From assembly GCF_025685545.1 (NCBI RefSeq), contig NZ_JAGSYC010000024.1, positions 434,001-498,000 on the forward strand: 64,000 nt of DNA. Direction: 5' to 3'. The translations under genes were made by a program, and so were the position numbers. Positions within the stretch are counted from its first letter, which is position 1, and each line of letters begins with the position of its first letter. The stretch is from Granulicella paludicola (GTDB lineage Bacteria; Acidobacteriota; Terriglobia; Terriglobales; Acidobacteriaceae). The notes under the pieces are model-generated. The model searched no databases and was not told the DNA's origin. It saw only the letters and a list, made by a program, of their open reading frames with translations. Shown here piece after piece: positions 27,245 to 36,600 of the stretch.

Positions 27245-27611
27245 TCTAAAGCCTCTCTAATTTCGGGATTATGATCCGTGTCCTAGTGGGAAGAAGGGAA
27301 AATTGTGCTGTGTATTTCCCTTTAGGCTCGGCCCCCTAATGTATCGAGAGCGAGCTAGGATCCGCAGCGGCCGATAACCGTTCTGACAGTTCTCGGGTCG
27401 GCCACTACGCATGAAGACCGGGGCCTGCGCACCCGGCTAGATGCGGTAGCAACGCCCCCACAAAGGAAGACTTCCGTGGTTATTCAGACTGGTAAAAACG
27501 CTTCAAAACATCTGCCAGGGCTATCTGCCAGCGAAAATGGCTGGGTGCTCTTCTGACCACTTCTTGAAATCTCTGAGCAGTGAGCAAGTACGACAATCTC
27601 AAATCCAATCC
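27245..27611. other. Intergenic region with an inverted repeat at 27294-27322
   Basis: No gene is seen. AAGGGAAA (27294-27301) is matched by TTTCCCTT (27315-27322) around a 13-base spacer, 50 bases upstream of hydrolase copy 1. It could be an operator or a hairpin in the leader; on the minus strand no terminator-like T-run follows the second arm beyond the arm itself. Confidence 0.4.
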
Positions 27612-28418
27612 CTACGGCTTGAGTGAAGCGGCAGCCCCCTCTATAAACGTGGTGACGTCGGTGGGATGGCTGAGCATGGACAGATGACCTGACTGCAGGG
27701 TGAGAGTTGTAGCGTTCATTCGTTTTGCCATTGTCGCTTCGAGCGCGGGAGAGATTGCTCTATCGTTGCTCGCAACGATGTACCAGGAAGGAACGTTATT
27801 CCACGCAACCTGCGTTACGGGCGCGCTGAAGGCGTTTGCTGCGGAGATGGGTCCCTGCGTCGCCGCAATCGTCGTTTGTTCCGCGGCCGGCAGGTCTTGT
27901 GCAAAGTCTGCAACGACACCAGCATTTGTAAGCGTGAGGAACCCAGAAGCGTCCGCTTGAAGATCCCCATCGATGGGAGTGGGTGAAACGGTATTGTTCA
28001 AGGACAATGCTGATTCACCCACTGCAGGCGCGTATGCGGATACATAGACCAGGCCGGCGACTTTTGGGTCGATGCCTGCCTGAGTGATTACCATACCTCC
28101 ATATGAGTGACCCACAAGGATGACTTTACCGTTTTCCCGGGCCAGAGCTCGCTGAACGACTGCCACATCGTCGGCTAGAGAGGTGAGCGGGAGTTGCACA
28201 GCGGTTACGTTATACCCGTCGGCGACGAGGTTGGTAATAACCTGGTTCCAACAGGATCCATCGGCCCATGCTCCATGCACGAGCAAGACATTTTGGACGC
28301 CGGTTGGGCCTGCAGCATGCACAGTCTGAACCCCTTGCTGGGACGTGCAGCCTGTAAGGGCAATGGTGAGCGAGCTAATGATGAAAAATGATTTCTTGAG
28401 CCAAGAGGAAGTGAACAT
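27612..28418 (-). CDS. Alpha/beta hydrolase lipoprotein, copy 2
   Basis: A 268-residue alpha/beta hydrolase with a lipoprotein leader ending in TIALTGC, so it is probably membrane-anchored facing the periplasm. Motifs are LVHGAWADGSCW, GHSYGGMVI (nucleophile Ser), ASNDRAISP (acid) and SGHLSMLSHP (His). It is closely related in motif order to copies 1 and 3, but copy 1 has a non-lipid leader. It is followed downstream (minus direction) by 367 bases of intergenic DNA. Substrate unknown. Confidence 0.88.
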   Translation of the reverse strand: MFTSSWLKKSFFIISSLTIALTGCTSQQGVQTVHAAGPTGVQNVLLVHGAWADGSCWNQVITNLVADGYNVTAVQLPLTSLADDVAVVQRALARENGKVILVGHSYGGMVITQAGIDPKVAGLVYVSAYAPAVGESALSLNNTVSPTPIDGDLQADASGFLTLTNAGVVADFAQDLPAAEQTTIAATQGPISAANAFSAPVTQVAWNNVPSWYIVASNDRAISPALEATMAKRMNATTLTLQSGHLSMLSHPTDVTTFIEGAAASLKP

Positions 28419-28522
28419 GCGAGTGATCCTTTCAGTTGGTGTTCTTTCATGAACATTGGCGATTAGTGAGAGAGCACGGTGGTCTCTCTCGTGGGATGAA
28501 GTGACACGAGCGAGGAGTCTCC

Positions 28523-28987
28523 CTATCCGAGCGTGACAATGACAGCAACGGCCAGAACGATTGCTATAACGTCTTCGAGCAGAGCTGCGGGCAAGTCGCG
28601 ACCGAAGAGTTTTGCAGCAAAAGCTCTCGCCTTGGATCCACCAAGCGTTCCAACTACGCTACCGATGATTCCGGATAGTGCCCCGATGACGAAGTGTTGT
28701 TGCGAAAGACCGATCGCGGAACCTGTGAGCGCACCCATCACGACACGACCGGCGAATTGAGGCGGAACGAGGCGGCTGGGAGTCTTTGGTAGCTTATCGT
28801 TTACGATTTCCCCGACTGCGAACAAGCTCGTTATATAGGGGGTGAAGCGAAATCCAAGGAAAGCGAGCCATGTTCCCTCAAGCGGAACTTGCTGCCCCCT
28901 AGCCGCCCAACTTGCGGCGGCAAGACCAACCATGGAACGAAGTCCACATACAACACCCAACACAAAAGCTGCAATCAAGACGGACAT
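28523..28987 (-). CDS. DUF4126-type membrane protein
   Basis: A 154-residue integral membrane protein with about four hydrophobic segments and glycine-rich helices (VLIAAFVLGVVCGLRSMVGL, GRVVMGALTGSAIGLSQQHF, ALSGIIGSVVGTLGG, LLEDVIAIVLAVAVIVTL). The GLRSMVG motif near the N-terminus and the overall layout match DUF4126 proteins, which have no known function. The start at 28987 is preferred because AAGGAG lies seven bases upstream and the membrane helix then begins at once. It sits between two hydrolase genes on the same strand. Confidence 0.7.
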   Translation of the reverse strand: MSVLIAAFVLGVVCGLRSMVGLAAASWAARGQQVPLEGTWLAFLGFRFTPYITSLFAVGEIVNDKLPKTPSRLVPPQFAGRVVMGALTGSAIGLSQQHFVIGALSGIIGSVVGTLGGSKARAFAAKLFGRDLPAALLEDVIAIVLAVAVIVTLG

Positions 28988-29133
28988 ATAATTCTCCTTA
29001 TATTGGCGACTCGGTGAATCGCCGGGTTGAGGGCACAAGGCCATTTAGAAGAGCTGCTTGGTGCTTACAACAGGTCCGCATCGGCTTCTTCGACGGCTAC
29101 GAATACCTGGAGTGGAAGATGATGTATGCCCCG

Positions 29134-29925
29134 CTATTTCGAATTGACCTTGGATGCCGCTCCGATGATCACGTCCGCTACCTCTTTCGGCTTGGAAAGC
29201 ATGATCACGTGGCTGGATGGAACGGTGATCGTTGTAGCGCCTATTTTCTTTGCCAACGAAGCTTCGAGGACGGGTGAAATCGCCCGATCATTTGCGCCCA
29301 CGATGTACCACGACGGCTTCGATTTCCAGGCGGGATTCGTCACTTCACCCTTCATCGCAGCGATATTGGCGGGCACCTGGGTTGCGGTCAAAACCGCTAT
29401 CTCTTTAGCGGAGAGATCCTGCGCAAAGTCCTCGGAGATACCCTTTGGCGTCAGTTTGAGGAAGCCACTCTTGTCAGGGCGCAGCTCCGCGCCGATGGGC
29501 GTTGGCACACTCATGATGAGGCCGAGAGTGGACTCCCCTTTATCCGGAGCAACAGCTGACACATAAACCAGTCCAGTGACCTTCGGATCATTCCCGGCTT
29601 CGGTGATCACGGCTCCGCCGTACGAGTGTCCAACCAGTAAGAGTGGTCCGTTCTCGAGATCGACAGCGCGCTGCGTTGCGGCTACATCGTCCGCGAAGGA
29701 CGTCAGAGGAATCTGCACCGAAACAACATGCAGGCCCTTCGCCTCCAACAATGGAATCACCTTCGCCCAGCTCGAGCCGTCAGCCCACGCACCATGAACG
29801 AGGAGCACTGTCTTGACCCCTGATGGAGACGGGGCTTGTGCCGTTGCCTTCACGGCACCGATAGTGACTGCGAGCAGGGCGGCACATGCCACAAAAGCCC
29901 TGCGAACGTACTTGAATGCCTGCAT
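29134..29925 (-). CDS. Secreted alpha/beta hydrolase, copy 3
   Basis: A 263-residue alpha/beta hydrolase with a Sec signal peptide (RRAFVACAALLAVTIGAV, cleavage near ATAQA). Motifs are LVHGAWADGSSW, GHSYGGAVI, ANDRAISPVLE and SSHVIMLSKP, a close match to copy 2. The ATG at 29925 has AAGGAG about nine bases before it, so it is preferred over an upstream start at 29958. Together with copies 1 and 2 it forms a local gene family, all plausibly periplasmic. Confidence 0.88.
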   Translation of the reverse strand: MQAFKYVRRAFVACAALLAVTIGAVKATAQAPSPSGVKTVLLVHGAWADGSSWAKVIPLLEAKGLHVVSVQIPLTSFADDVAATQRAVDLENGPLLLVGHSYGGAVITEAGNDPKVTGLVYVSAVAPDKGESTLGLIMSVPTPIGAELRPDKSGFLKLTPKGISEDFAQDLSAKEIAVLTATQVPANIAAMKGEVTNPAWKSKPSWYIVGANDRAISPVLEASLAKKIGATTITVPSSHVIMLSKPKEVADVIIGAASKVNSK

Positions 29926-30086
29926 TGTCTTTCTCCTTGATGACGTGAAGATGTGCACAGGACGATGATGAATCGACCATGATCGGCCAGTGCTCTCTTG
30001 CTAACGAGAACCATAGAGATCGCTAAACGCGGGCGCAATTATCACTTTGTATAGATCATCGCGGACACTCGTTCTCATGGAGGGAG

Positions 30087-30620
30087 CTAGCTGTCGCCGG
30101 CGAAGGCTGTGTCCTCCGCGCCAACGAGCGCTGTCTCAAGAGCGGCTGCACCTCTAGGATTCTCTGTCACATCGACGAAACCGTTGAGGTCCCGGTCTTC
30201 GAAGCATCGAAGGCATTGAACCTCATCAGTGATTGCAATGAAGTCTCTGATACGCTCCACGATCTGCGTGGCCAACTCGAAGCACATAGCCAGCCGTCCG
30301 GCACGGATGTGGAACAGCACATCGCCTGGAGTCGCGACTGCATGGCGGTTGCCTGAATGGACTCCCGGAAGCGGTGCAGCTCGGCTGGTCGATTACTCCC
30401 GAAAAGTGGATTCCATGCATCCGAACCGAATTCTGCGACACAGATCAGCCCAGCATCCCTATCTCGGGCCTCTACCGCACCAATCAAACCGGCGAGGTCA
30501 CCACAGAACGAACGCACAGTCTCATAGCTGTTGGTATTGGAATTGATCGTGACGAGGAGGAAAATGCAGCTCGTGCGAGCGGTTTTAGCACCGGCTATGG
30601 AATTGGTGGTTGGTCTAGCT
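30087..30620 (-). pseudogene. DyP-type peroxidase, frameshifted and truncated
   Basis: Minus-strand reading starts near 30620 and gives the DyP N-terminal half: FLLVTINSNTNSYETVRSF, DLAGLIGAVEARDRDAGL, FGSDAWNPLFG and PAELHRFRE. A one-base shift near 30355 then moves to the frame with TPGDVLFHIRAGRLAMCFEL and LNGFVDVTENPRG. The family motif here is GFxDGTxNP; its glycine after the aspartate is changed to valine. The frame stops at 30087 right after the AFAGDS equivalent of AFAGGSY. The heme-ligand half is missing, so the enzyme cannot be active. Confidence 0.78.
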
Positions 30621-30747
30621 CGTTCGTCATTGCAATCCGTCTAACCTGTTCTGGCTTTTAATACTCCACACACTCAAAGCATAGGTTCCATTGAGAAATG
30701 AACTCCTGGAACTCTTGACAAGCGACACGAATGCTTTAGCCACGTTG

Positions 30748-31215
30748 TCACAAACCCAAGTCGGTCAATCCTGGGTATTCATCGGGACGTCGTCCGAGCG
30801 GCCAATGAAGCTTTCGTTCAACCTCGGTAATCCGGAGCTCGTTGATGCTTGCGTGCCTTGTATGCATCAGCCCTTCCGCGTCAAACTCCCAATTCTCGTT
30901 GCCGTATGCGCGGAACCAATTGCCCGAGTCATCGTGATACTCGTAGGAAAATCGGACGGCAATCCTGTTGTCTAGAAACGCCCAGATCTCCTTCACGAGT
31001 CGGTAGTCCAATTCACGGTTCCACTTCCGCGTAAGCAACGCGACGATCTCTTGACGTCCATTCGCGAACTCGGCCCGATTGCGCCAACGTGAATTTACCG
31101 AGTAAGCAAGGGAGACCTTTTCCGGATCACGGCTATTCCAGCCGTCTTCTGCTAAGCGAACTTTCTCGACAGCGGTAGCGAGCGTGAAGGGTGGAAGAGG
31201 GGGACGATTGGCCAT
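30748..31215 (-). CDS. DUF1348 / NTF2-like protein
   Basis: A 155-residue cytoplasmic protein of the DUF1348 family (NTF2-like fold). Signature stretches are [80 protein letters not shown] and the end of GRRPDEYP. All of the family is present. The ATG at 31215 is chosen because AAAGGA lies seven bases before it and the N-terminus then matches; the frame runs further upstream to 31269. Function of the family is not known. Confidence 0.88.
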   Translation of the reverse strand: MANRPPLPPFTLATAVEKVRLAEDGWNSRDPEKVSLAYSVNSRWRNRAEFANGRQEIVALLTRKWNRELDYRLVKEIWAFLDNRIAVRFSYEYHDDSGNWFRAYGNENWEFDAEGLMHTRHASINELRITEVERKLHWPLGRRPDEYPGLTDLGL

Positions 31216-31434
31216 GACACTATCCTTTCGCGGTGAAGCGTAGAACCTGATTTGAAAACACATGGCCACGTCACTCTGAGAGGGGGAGGTGACGCCTGCT
31301 GCGGCAAAGGCTTGTTTGGAGTCTAGCCGGCAGATGTGCGGCCAAAAACCTCAGAAACTACAGAGAAAAACCTGCTGTTATCTATAGGTCTTCAGGTCAC
31401 TTGCGGGTGTAAAGTGTGTATCCATACGGTCTGA

Positions 31435-31551
31435 ATGTGCGGTGCACTTGCTTTGCGAAAGATGAAGGCCGAGTCCTTGGCTGACCTCGTTCGGATGTCA
31501 ATGAAGCTTCGCTTGCCGTACTGGCGTGGTGGGCACTTCAGGGCAGCATAG
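31435..31551 (+). pseudogene. FixJ-type response regulator, C-terminal fragment
   Basis: The frame through 31447 gives LRKMKAESLADLVRMSMKL, almost the same as the C-terminus of the intact regulator at 33283 (MKKMAAESLADLVKMATKL). It lies on the opposite strand and about 1.8 kb away. The rest of the regulator is absent, and the segment is followed by unrelated residues to a stop at 31551. It is a leftover of a second FixJ-like gene in the stretch 31216-31734, which otherwise holds no gene. Confidence 0.65.
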
Positions 31552-31734
31552 GGCCATTTATACAAAGAGATAATTGTCTGCTCCCGATCCTCACGCTACC
31601 ATCAGAGTCGTTCTCAGTGCCGCCTGCGCCAAGCGATGCAGGTCCGTGGAGTTGTGATCAAGATGCTATCTACACGCAAAGAAATGGTTCATATGCGTTT
31701 GTGCCATTCAACTGGTGCGAAGAACACGATAAAG

Positions 31735-33243
31735 ATGTACCCCTCCAGAAATGTCCTGCAAATATCGGTAATTGTTGTGTTTGCTCTAGGGCTCGGTATC
31801 GCAAATTCATCGGCTCAAGTGGTTATGCCCCAAATGAGCAACCCCTTGCCCGAAGTGCCTACTGTGCGGATACCATTCGTATTGAGCGCCGTGAATGATG
31901 AAGTTTCAGGGCGCGGGGCCTTCTCCTTTGAAGGCCGTGAAGTCCCTCCAGTTATTCGCGTATCACCGGGTCAAAAACTTCAGATCACGTACCTGAACCG
32001 GATGAAGGTCTCATCAAGCGAAGTTTGCGTGGACGGTCCGTGCATGAACATGACCAATCTTCATTTTCATGGATTGCATGTATCTCCCGATTCTCCGCAA
32101 GATGACGTCATATCGATGATGGCGATGCCTGGCGAATCACTTCGTTATACAGTCGATATACCCCTGAATCAACCGTCTGGACTCTACTGGTATCACACTC
32201 ACCCTCACGGCGAGAGCTACCAACAGGATCTAGATGGCATGTCAGGTGCCATCGTCGTCGAGGGGATAGAGCGTTATGTGCCCGAACTTCGCGGACTCAC
32301 CGAACGCATCTTGGTCCTACGCGACGCGGAGGTCGACCAGGATGATGAGGCTTCGAGGCTCCTCAAAACGGCCGTAGCGATCTCGAAGTCTCCCTGTGGA
32401 GAAGCAGTCGGACGGGTGGGCAGAATATTCACTGTCAATGGAGTAGTGCGACCAAGGATCTCGATTGCGCCCAGGGAGAAGCAGTTTTGGCGCATCGTCA
32501 ACGCATCTCCCGATCTATATGCGGATCTGACGATCGACTCAGAGAAAATGATCATGGTAGCGCTGGACGGAATGCCTCTTGCTTACCACAATCCGGGTCA
32601 CGCCACTGAGTCTGTTCAGCATGTTCTGCTGGCGCCGGGAGGGCGATTGGAGGCGATCGTGATGGGTCCTGAGTTAGGCACACAGTCATCTCTACGTAGC
32701 CTTTGCGTCGATACTGGTGCAGACGGTGATCCAAACCCGGCGATGGTGATCGCGGACCTTGATCCCACTAGGCACCAGGAGATTCGGACGCGCAGACAGA
32801 CGAGCGTTGCCGATTTTCAAGAAGCTATTTTTGAGCCTCTGCCTTCTCGCACAATTCAGAAATTGAAGAAGCGTGATGCGGCCTTTGTCGTCAACTTCAC
32901 CGAGGATAAGAAGGGGTTTTACATCAATGGCAAGAAGTACAAGCCCACAGATGATCCGATGGTGACCGTGAAAACGGGTAGTTATGTACGCTGGCAGGTG
33001 GTGAACCGAACCCACGAAATTCACCCTTTCCACATCCACCAGGTGCACTTTCTTGTCTACGGAAAGGGTGGTGTTTCCATCCGTGACCCGAAGTGGATGG
33101 ACACGGTTAATTTAGAACCGGGTCAGTCTCTAGACCTCATCATGGACTTTACTGACCCAATCATCCGCGGAATCTCGGTATTCCATTGCCACCTCCTTAA
33201 ACATGAAGATAAGGGCATGATGGCGAAGATTCGATTCGAGTAA
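31735..33243 (+). CDS. Secreted multicopper oxidase
   Basis: A three-domain laccase-like oxidase (502 aa from this start) that oxidises phenols or metal ions with O2. The four copper-binding blocks are NLHFHGLHVSP, YWYHTHPHG, HPFHIHQVHFL and FHCHLLKHEDKGMM; the last gives the type-1 Cys and the axial-Met region. All ten histidine ligands appear present. Start choice is uncertain: the longest frame begins at 31636, but the ATG at 31735 gives a normal signal peptide (ISVIVVFALGLGIANSSAQ), so it is preferred. It precedes a FixJ-type regulator that is convergent on it and may belong to its control; this is inference. Confidence 0.9.
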   Translation: MYPSRNVLQISVIVVFALGLGIANSSAQVVMPQMSNPLPEVPTVRIPFVLSAVNDEVSGRGAFSFEGREVPPVIRVSPGQKLQITYLNRMKVSSSEVCVDGPCMNMTNLHFHGLHVSPDSPQDDVISMMAMPGESLRYTVDIPLNQPSGLYWYHTHPHGESYQQDLDGMSGAIVVEGIERYVPELRGLTERILVLRDAEVDQDDEASRLLKTAVAISKSPCGEAVGRVGRIFTVNGVVRPRISIAPREKQFWRIVNASPDLYADLTIDSEKMIMVALDGMPLAYHNPGHATESVQHVLLAPGGRLEAIVMGPELGTQSSLRSLCVDTGADGDPNPAMVIADLDPTRHQEIRTRRQTSVADFQEAIFEPLPSRTIQKLKKRDAAFVVNFTEDKKGFYINGKKYKPTDDPMVTVKTGSYVRWQVVNRTHEIHPFHIHQVHFLVYGKGGVSIRDPKWMDTVNLEPGQSLDLIMDFTDPIIRGISVFHCHLLKHEDKGMMAKIRFE

Positions 33244-33282
33244 AGTGTGATGGTCCTCGGCACATCACATGTCTATAAATTG

Positions 33283-33894
33283 CTATTGAATACCGAGCTT
33301 CGTGGCCATCTTTACGAGATCGGCAAGAGATTCGGCGGCCATTTTCTTCATGATCTGGCCTCGCTGCACGCGAATGGTGATCTCACTCTTCCCGAGTTCG
33401 CCGGCCGTCTGCTTATTCAATAGCCCGGACACCACAAAAGGAAGAACTTCGCGTTCGCGAGGGGATAGAAGTTCATAACGCTTCTTCAACTCTTCCAGTT
33501 CGATGCGCTTGGCTCGGTCTGCACTATCAAACTTGAGAGCAGCTTCAACAGCTCGTAAGAGTTCAGCTTCATCGAACGGCTTTAGCAAAAACTCTGAAGC
33601 CCCAGCTTTCATAGCCTTTACTGACGATGGTACGTCTCCATGCCCGGTAAGAAAGATGATGGGCGGCGAGTTCGTGCCGGAGATCTCGCGCTGTAGTTCC
33701 AAGCCTGTCATCCCAGGCATGTCCATATCAAGGATGAGACAAGACATCACATTTGCCTTCTCATGGGCGAGGTATTTCTGGGCGCTTTCAAAGGTAACCG
33801 TCGTGTAACCGCTTGCGTGGAGCAGGTCTGAAAGAGCTTCACGAATTCGGTAGTCATCATCGAGGATGTAGACCGTTGGTCGAAGAGCTTGCAT
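33283..33894 (-). CDS. FixJ/NarL-family response regulator
   Basis: A 203-residue two-domain regulator. The receiver domain has acidic pocket ILDDDYR, phosphoacceptor Asp in LILDMDMPGMTGLE, threonine in FLTGHGD and lysine in FLLKPFDE. The LuxR-type helix-turn-helix is LSPREREVLPFVVSGLLNKQ plus KSEITIRVQRGQIMKKM. The order and spacing are of the FixJ group. It lies tail to tail with the multicopper oxidase gene. The single-domain receiver at 34180 and histidine kinase at 34617 are nearby on the other side. A short remnant of a second copy lies at 31435. Confidence 0.92.
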   Translation of the reverse strand: MQALRPTVYILDDDYRIREALSDLLHASGYTTVTFESAQKYLAHEKANVMSCLILDMDMPGMTGLELQREISGTNSPPIIFLTGHGDVPSSVKAMKAGASEFLLKPFDEAELLRAVEAALKFDSADRAKRIELEELKKRYELLSPREREVLPFVVSGLLNKQTAGELGKSEITIRVQRGQIMKKMAAESLADLVKMATKLGIQ

Positions 33895-34179
33895 CGAAGA
33901 TCACCTTTCCTCAACTTGCGCGAGCTAAGAGCCAGAACTATCAAATGTGCGAGAAACGGAACCATTCACTTCCCGAGAAGTTCGTCCGTCAACTTTGGCA
34001 TATGGGCCATACAAATGCCAACTGGCATATCGAAGTGTCTCCCACTGTTTGCCGTAGGCACATCTCAGAATCGAATCGCAGCTATCCCCGGCCTCTAGGC
34101 GATTTCAATCTATACAATCCGATAATTGGCAACGGCTCCTGACCGGGCTACGATCATCTTGTGCGTGGGAGGAATCGTA

Positions 34180-34572
34180 GTGGTTAATCAAGCCGAGCCG
34201 TGTGTCATAGCAGTCGTTGATGATGATGCCAGAATCCGTGAATCGGTCAGTGATTTGCTCGCATCAGCAGGGTTCGAGACAAAGCTCTTCTGTTCAGCAG
34301 AAGATTTCATGAATACGAGCGGTCTCGAAGTGTCCTGTTGTCTGATCACTGACGTACGGATGCCCGGTATGGATGGGTGGGAGCTGCAAAGCCTCGCGTG
34401 TGAGAAAGTTCCGAGACTGCCAGTTGTCTTTATTACAGCGCACAAAGATGATGAAGCCCGCAGACGCGCTATGGAATTGGGTGCCGTCGCACTCTTATAC
34501 AAGCCGTTCGATGGAGAAGAACTTCTTGAGATCGTTGATGCTGCCGTACAGAAATACTGTGCACATCATTGA
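34180..34572 (+). CDS. Stand-alone receiver-domain protein
   Basis: A 130-residue CheY-like protein made of one receiver domain and nothing else. AVVDDDAR is the acidic pocket, LITDVRMPGMDGWEL holds the phosphorylated Asp, FITAHKD the Thr and LLYKPFDGEE the Lys. The GTG at 34180 is chosen: GGAGGA lies six bases before it, while the longer frame to 34126 adds no domain. No output domain follows, so it would relay phosphate or bind a partner rather than DNA. Its stop codon is 44 bases from the end of the convergent histidine kinase, suggesting that it works with it and with the FixJ-like regulator. Confidence 0.88.
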   Translation: MVNQAEPCVIAVVDDDARIRESVSDLLASAGFETKLFCSAEDFMNTSGLEVSCCLITDVRMPGMDGWELQSLACEKVPRLPVVFITAHKDDEARRRAMELGAVALLYKPFDGEELLEIVDAAVQKYCAHH

Positions 34573-34616
34573 AGAACTCTCGAGGTTGGACTGCGCGAAC
34601 AACGGAGGCGGGGATG

Positions 34617-36359
34617 TTACTGTTCGGGGTTTTCAGTTGCCGTTGTTTCAGTCGGAATTGTAAACGAGAAGACAGTTCCGAATGGATGCGCCGGGTACGC
34701 CCATAGACGGCCTCCATGCGCCGTGACGATGGTCTTGCAGACGGAAAGGCCCATTCCCATCCCGCTCTCTTTCGTTGTGAAGAAGGCTTCAAAGATCTTC
34801 TCGTGGTCAAGGACTCCAGTCCCGGAGTCTTCGATCTCTGTTAGAACAGAGTTGTCGGGGAGTTGATAAGCGCGCATCACGAGGATCTTCGGTCGCCCTG
34901 TAATTAGGCGCATCGCATCCATCGCATTCGACACGAGGTTTAGCAGGACTTGCTGCAGTTGGATTGGATCACCAGATAACGGCGGGAGGTCAGATGCGAT
35001 GTGCAGCTCTATGTGGACACCTTCCCTTTGCGTTCTGGGCTGGAGAAGCATGAAAACCTCGTCTACGATCGCCCGAAGTTTGACCGATGATTTCTGTGTT
35101 TCGGCCCGCTTAAAGAGATTTCGAAGTCCCTTGATGATTTCGCTCGCGTCCCTACCGTCTCGGACGATCCTCGCAACGGCCGCTTTCGCATTGTCATGGT
35201 TGGGTGGGTCAGTCCCTAGCCAGCGGAGGCAGGACTGGCCGTTTGCAACCATGGCCGCGATTGGTTGACTGATCTCATGGACGATCGAAGCTGTCAATTC
35301 GGAGGCCACCGCAATTCGGGAGGCTACTGTTAATTTGGTCTGCGTCTCGCGCAGGGACTGTTCCACTTTCTTCCGATCATCGATGTCCGTTATGAGTCCA
35401 TACCAACGGATGACCTGTCCGTCTGGACCGATGAGAGGTTCCACCGCAGAATGAATCCATCCATAGGTGCCGTCGTCCAACCGGTGTCGGCATTCAAATG
35501 AGTATGGCTTGCCAAGGGCTGAGCCCAACGTCATCTTCTCGAGTACCGATTCTCTTTCGTCGGGGTGAAGGCCGTCCCTCCATACACCGTTTCGAACACC
35601 CTCTAGCGTATAACCAAAAAATCCCATTAAATGGCGATTCGCGTAGTCGAGTTCTCCGTCTGGTGGGCGACTGTAAACAAGGCCTGGAATCGTGTCGAGC
35701 GTAAGGCGCAAGTTGGCCGCACTTGCTTCCAGTTGTGCTTGGGTGCGTTTACGGTCACTGATATCTCGCAGGGAGACAGTAGTCTTATCAGAAAACCGAC
35801 CGCAACTGGACTCGACGTAGATTGGCTGTCCTCTCTTATGGATGCCCAGGAGTTCACCGGACAGCAGTTGACCGGAGGAGGCCTCAGGAAGGAGAAGCGA
35901 TGCAGGCTTGCCGATGACCTCCTCTATCGAGTAGCCAAATAGTCTTGCGACAGCTGGATTTGAGAACCGGATGATTTGCTGTGCATCCAGGATGAGGATG
36001 CAATCAGGGCATGTAGCTACCAAGGCCTGAAACTCGACCTCAGACTGCATCTTGGAACGTTCTGAACGTCTCCTGGCGTGGATCAGCTCGGTAAAGCAGA
36101 TCATAGCTCCTATAAAGAAAGCAGGTCTGCCAACTGCAATCGCCGTTATAGCGGGTCCTTTTCCTGGCTCTAAAAAGAGAAGGTAGAACGCTAGGGCCGA
36201 TAGAGCAATGACGAACAACCCGGCTTTTCTACCAGCAAAGTAGCTTGTGATCATCGAGGCAACAAGGAGGGAAGAAAACGGAGCGTGAAAGTACACAGCA
36301 CCGAAAACCGCAAATGCGGAAATGAGTCCTGTCAAAGCACAAGCTCGGAGTGGATTCAC
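34617..36359 (-). CDS. PAS-domain sensor histidine kinase with DUF4118-like membrane part
   Basis: A 580-residue membrane sensor kinase. About four hydrophobic helices in residues 1-90 (KdpD-type DUF4118-like) are followed by two PAS domains: residues 105-200, FQALVATCPDCILILDAQQI, and residues 210-330, with the PAC-like RWYGLITDIDDRKK. The dimerisation/phosphoacceptor helix is SIVHEISQPIAAM (the phospho-His). The ATPase domain has NLVSNAMDAMR (N box), DSGTGV (G1) and GMGMGLSVCKTI (G2). The style is that of FixL/NtrB kinases. GTG start with AAGGATC upstream. No heme-binding pocket typical of FixL was identified, so the signal is unknown. Confidence 0.9.
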   Translation of the reverse strand: MNPLRACALTGLISAFAVFGAVYFHAPFSSLLVASMITSYFAGRKAGLFVIALSALAFYLLFLEPGKGPAITAIAVGRPAFFIGAMICFTELIHARRRSERSKMQSEVEFQALVATCPDCILILDAQQIIRFSNPAVARLFGYSIEEVIGKPASLLLPEASSGQLLSGELLGIHKRGQPIYVESSCGRFSDKTTVSLRDISDRKRTQAQLEASAANLRLTLDTIPGLVYSRPPDGELDYANRHLMGFFGYTLEGVRNGVWRDGLHPDERESVLEKMTLGSALGKPYSFECRHRLDDGTYGWIHSAVEPLIGPDGQVIRWYGLITDIDDRKKVEQSLRETQTKLTVASRIAVASELTASIVHEISQPIAAMVANGQSCLRWLGTDPPNHDNAKAAVARIVRDGRDASEIIKGLRNLFKRAETQKSSVKLRAIVDEVFMLLQPRTQREGVHIELHIASDLPPLSGDPIQLQQVLLNLVSNAMDAMRLITGRPKILVMRAYQLPDNSVLTEIEDSGTGVLDHEKIFEAFFTTKESGMGMGLSVCKTIVTAHGGRLWAYPAHPFGTVFSFTIPTETTATENPEQ

Positions 36360-36600
36360 GGGTTTCTGATCCTTCCCAATGGCAGACGCGATGTCAGCTA
36401 CATAAGGATAGTATCCAATCCTTAATCGGGGAGCACTTTGGCGATATGAGGCGTAGGGTCAGGGTTCAGCCCATCGCGTCCCTCACGCTCTACCGTTTTC
36501 TTGCCGGTAACTTAATCCTCTACGACCTACACCAAGCCATAATTCGCGGTGATTTGAGCTTGGCTGTCTCTTTAGCAGGAAAGAGAACTCACGAATCTCG

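Noticed and set aside
30229-30661. Two plus-strand frames over the DyP remnant
   Set aside because: They are antisense to recognisable DyP peptide sequence on the minus strand.
31617-31898. A 93-codon frame at the start of the multicopper oxidase
   Set aside because: It overlaps the oxidase leader in another frame and has no independent support.
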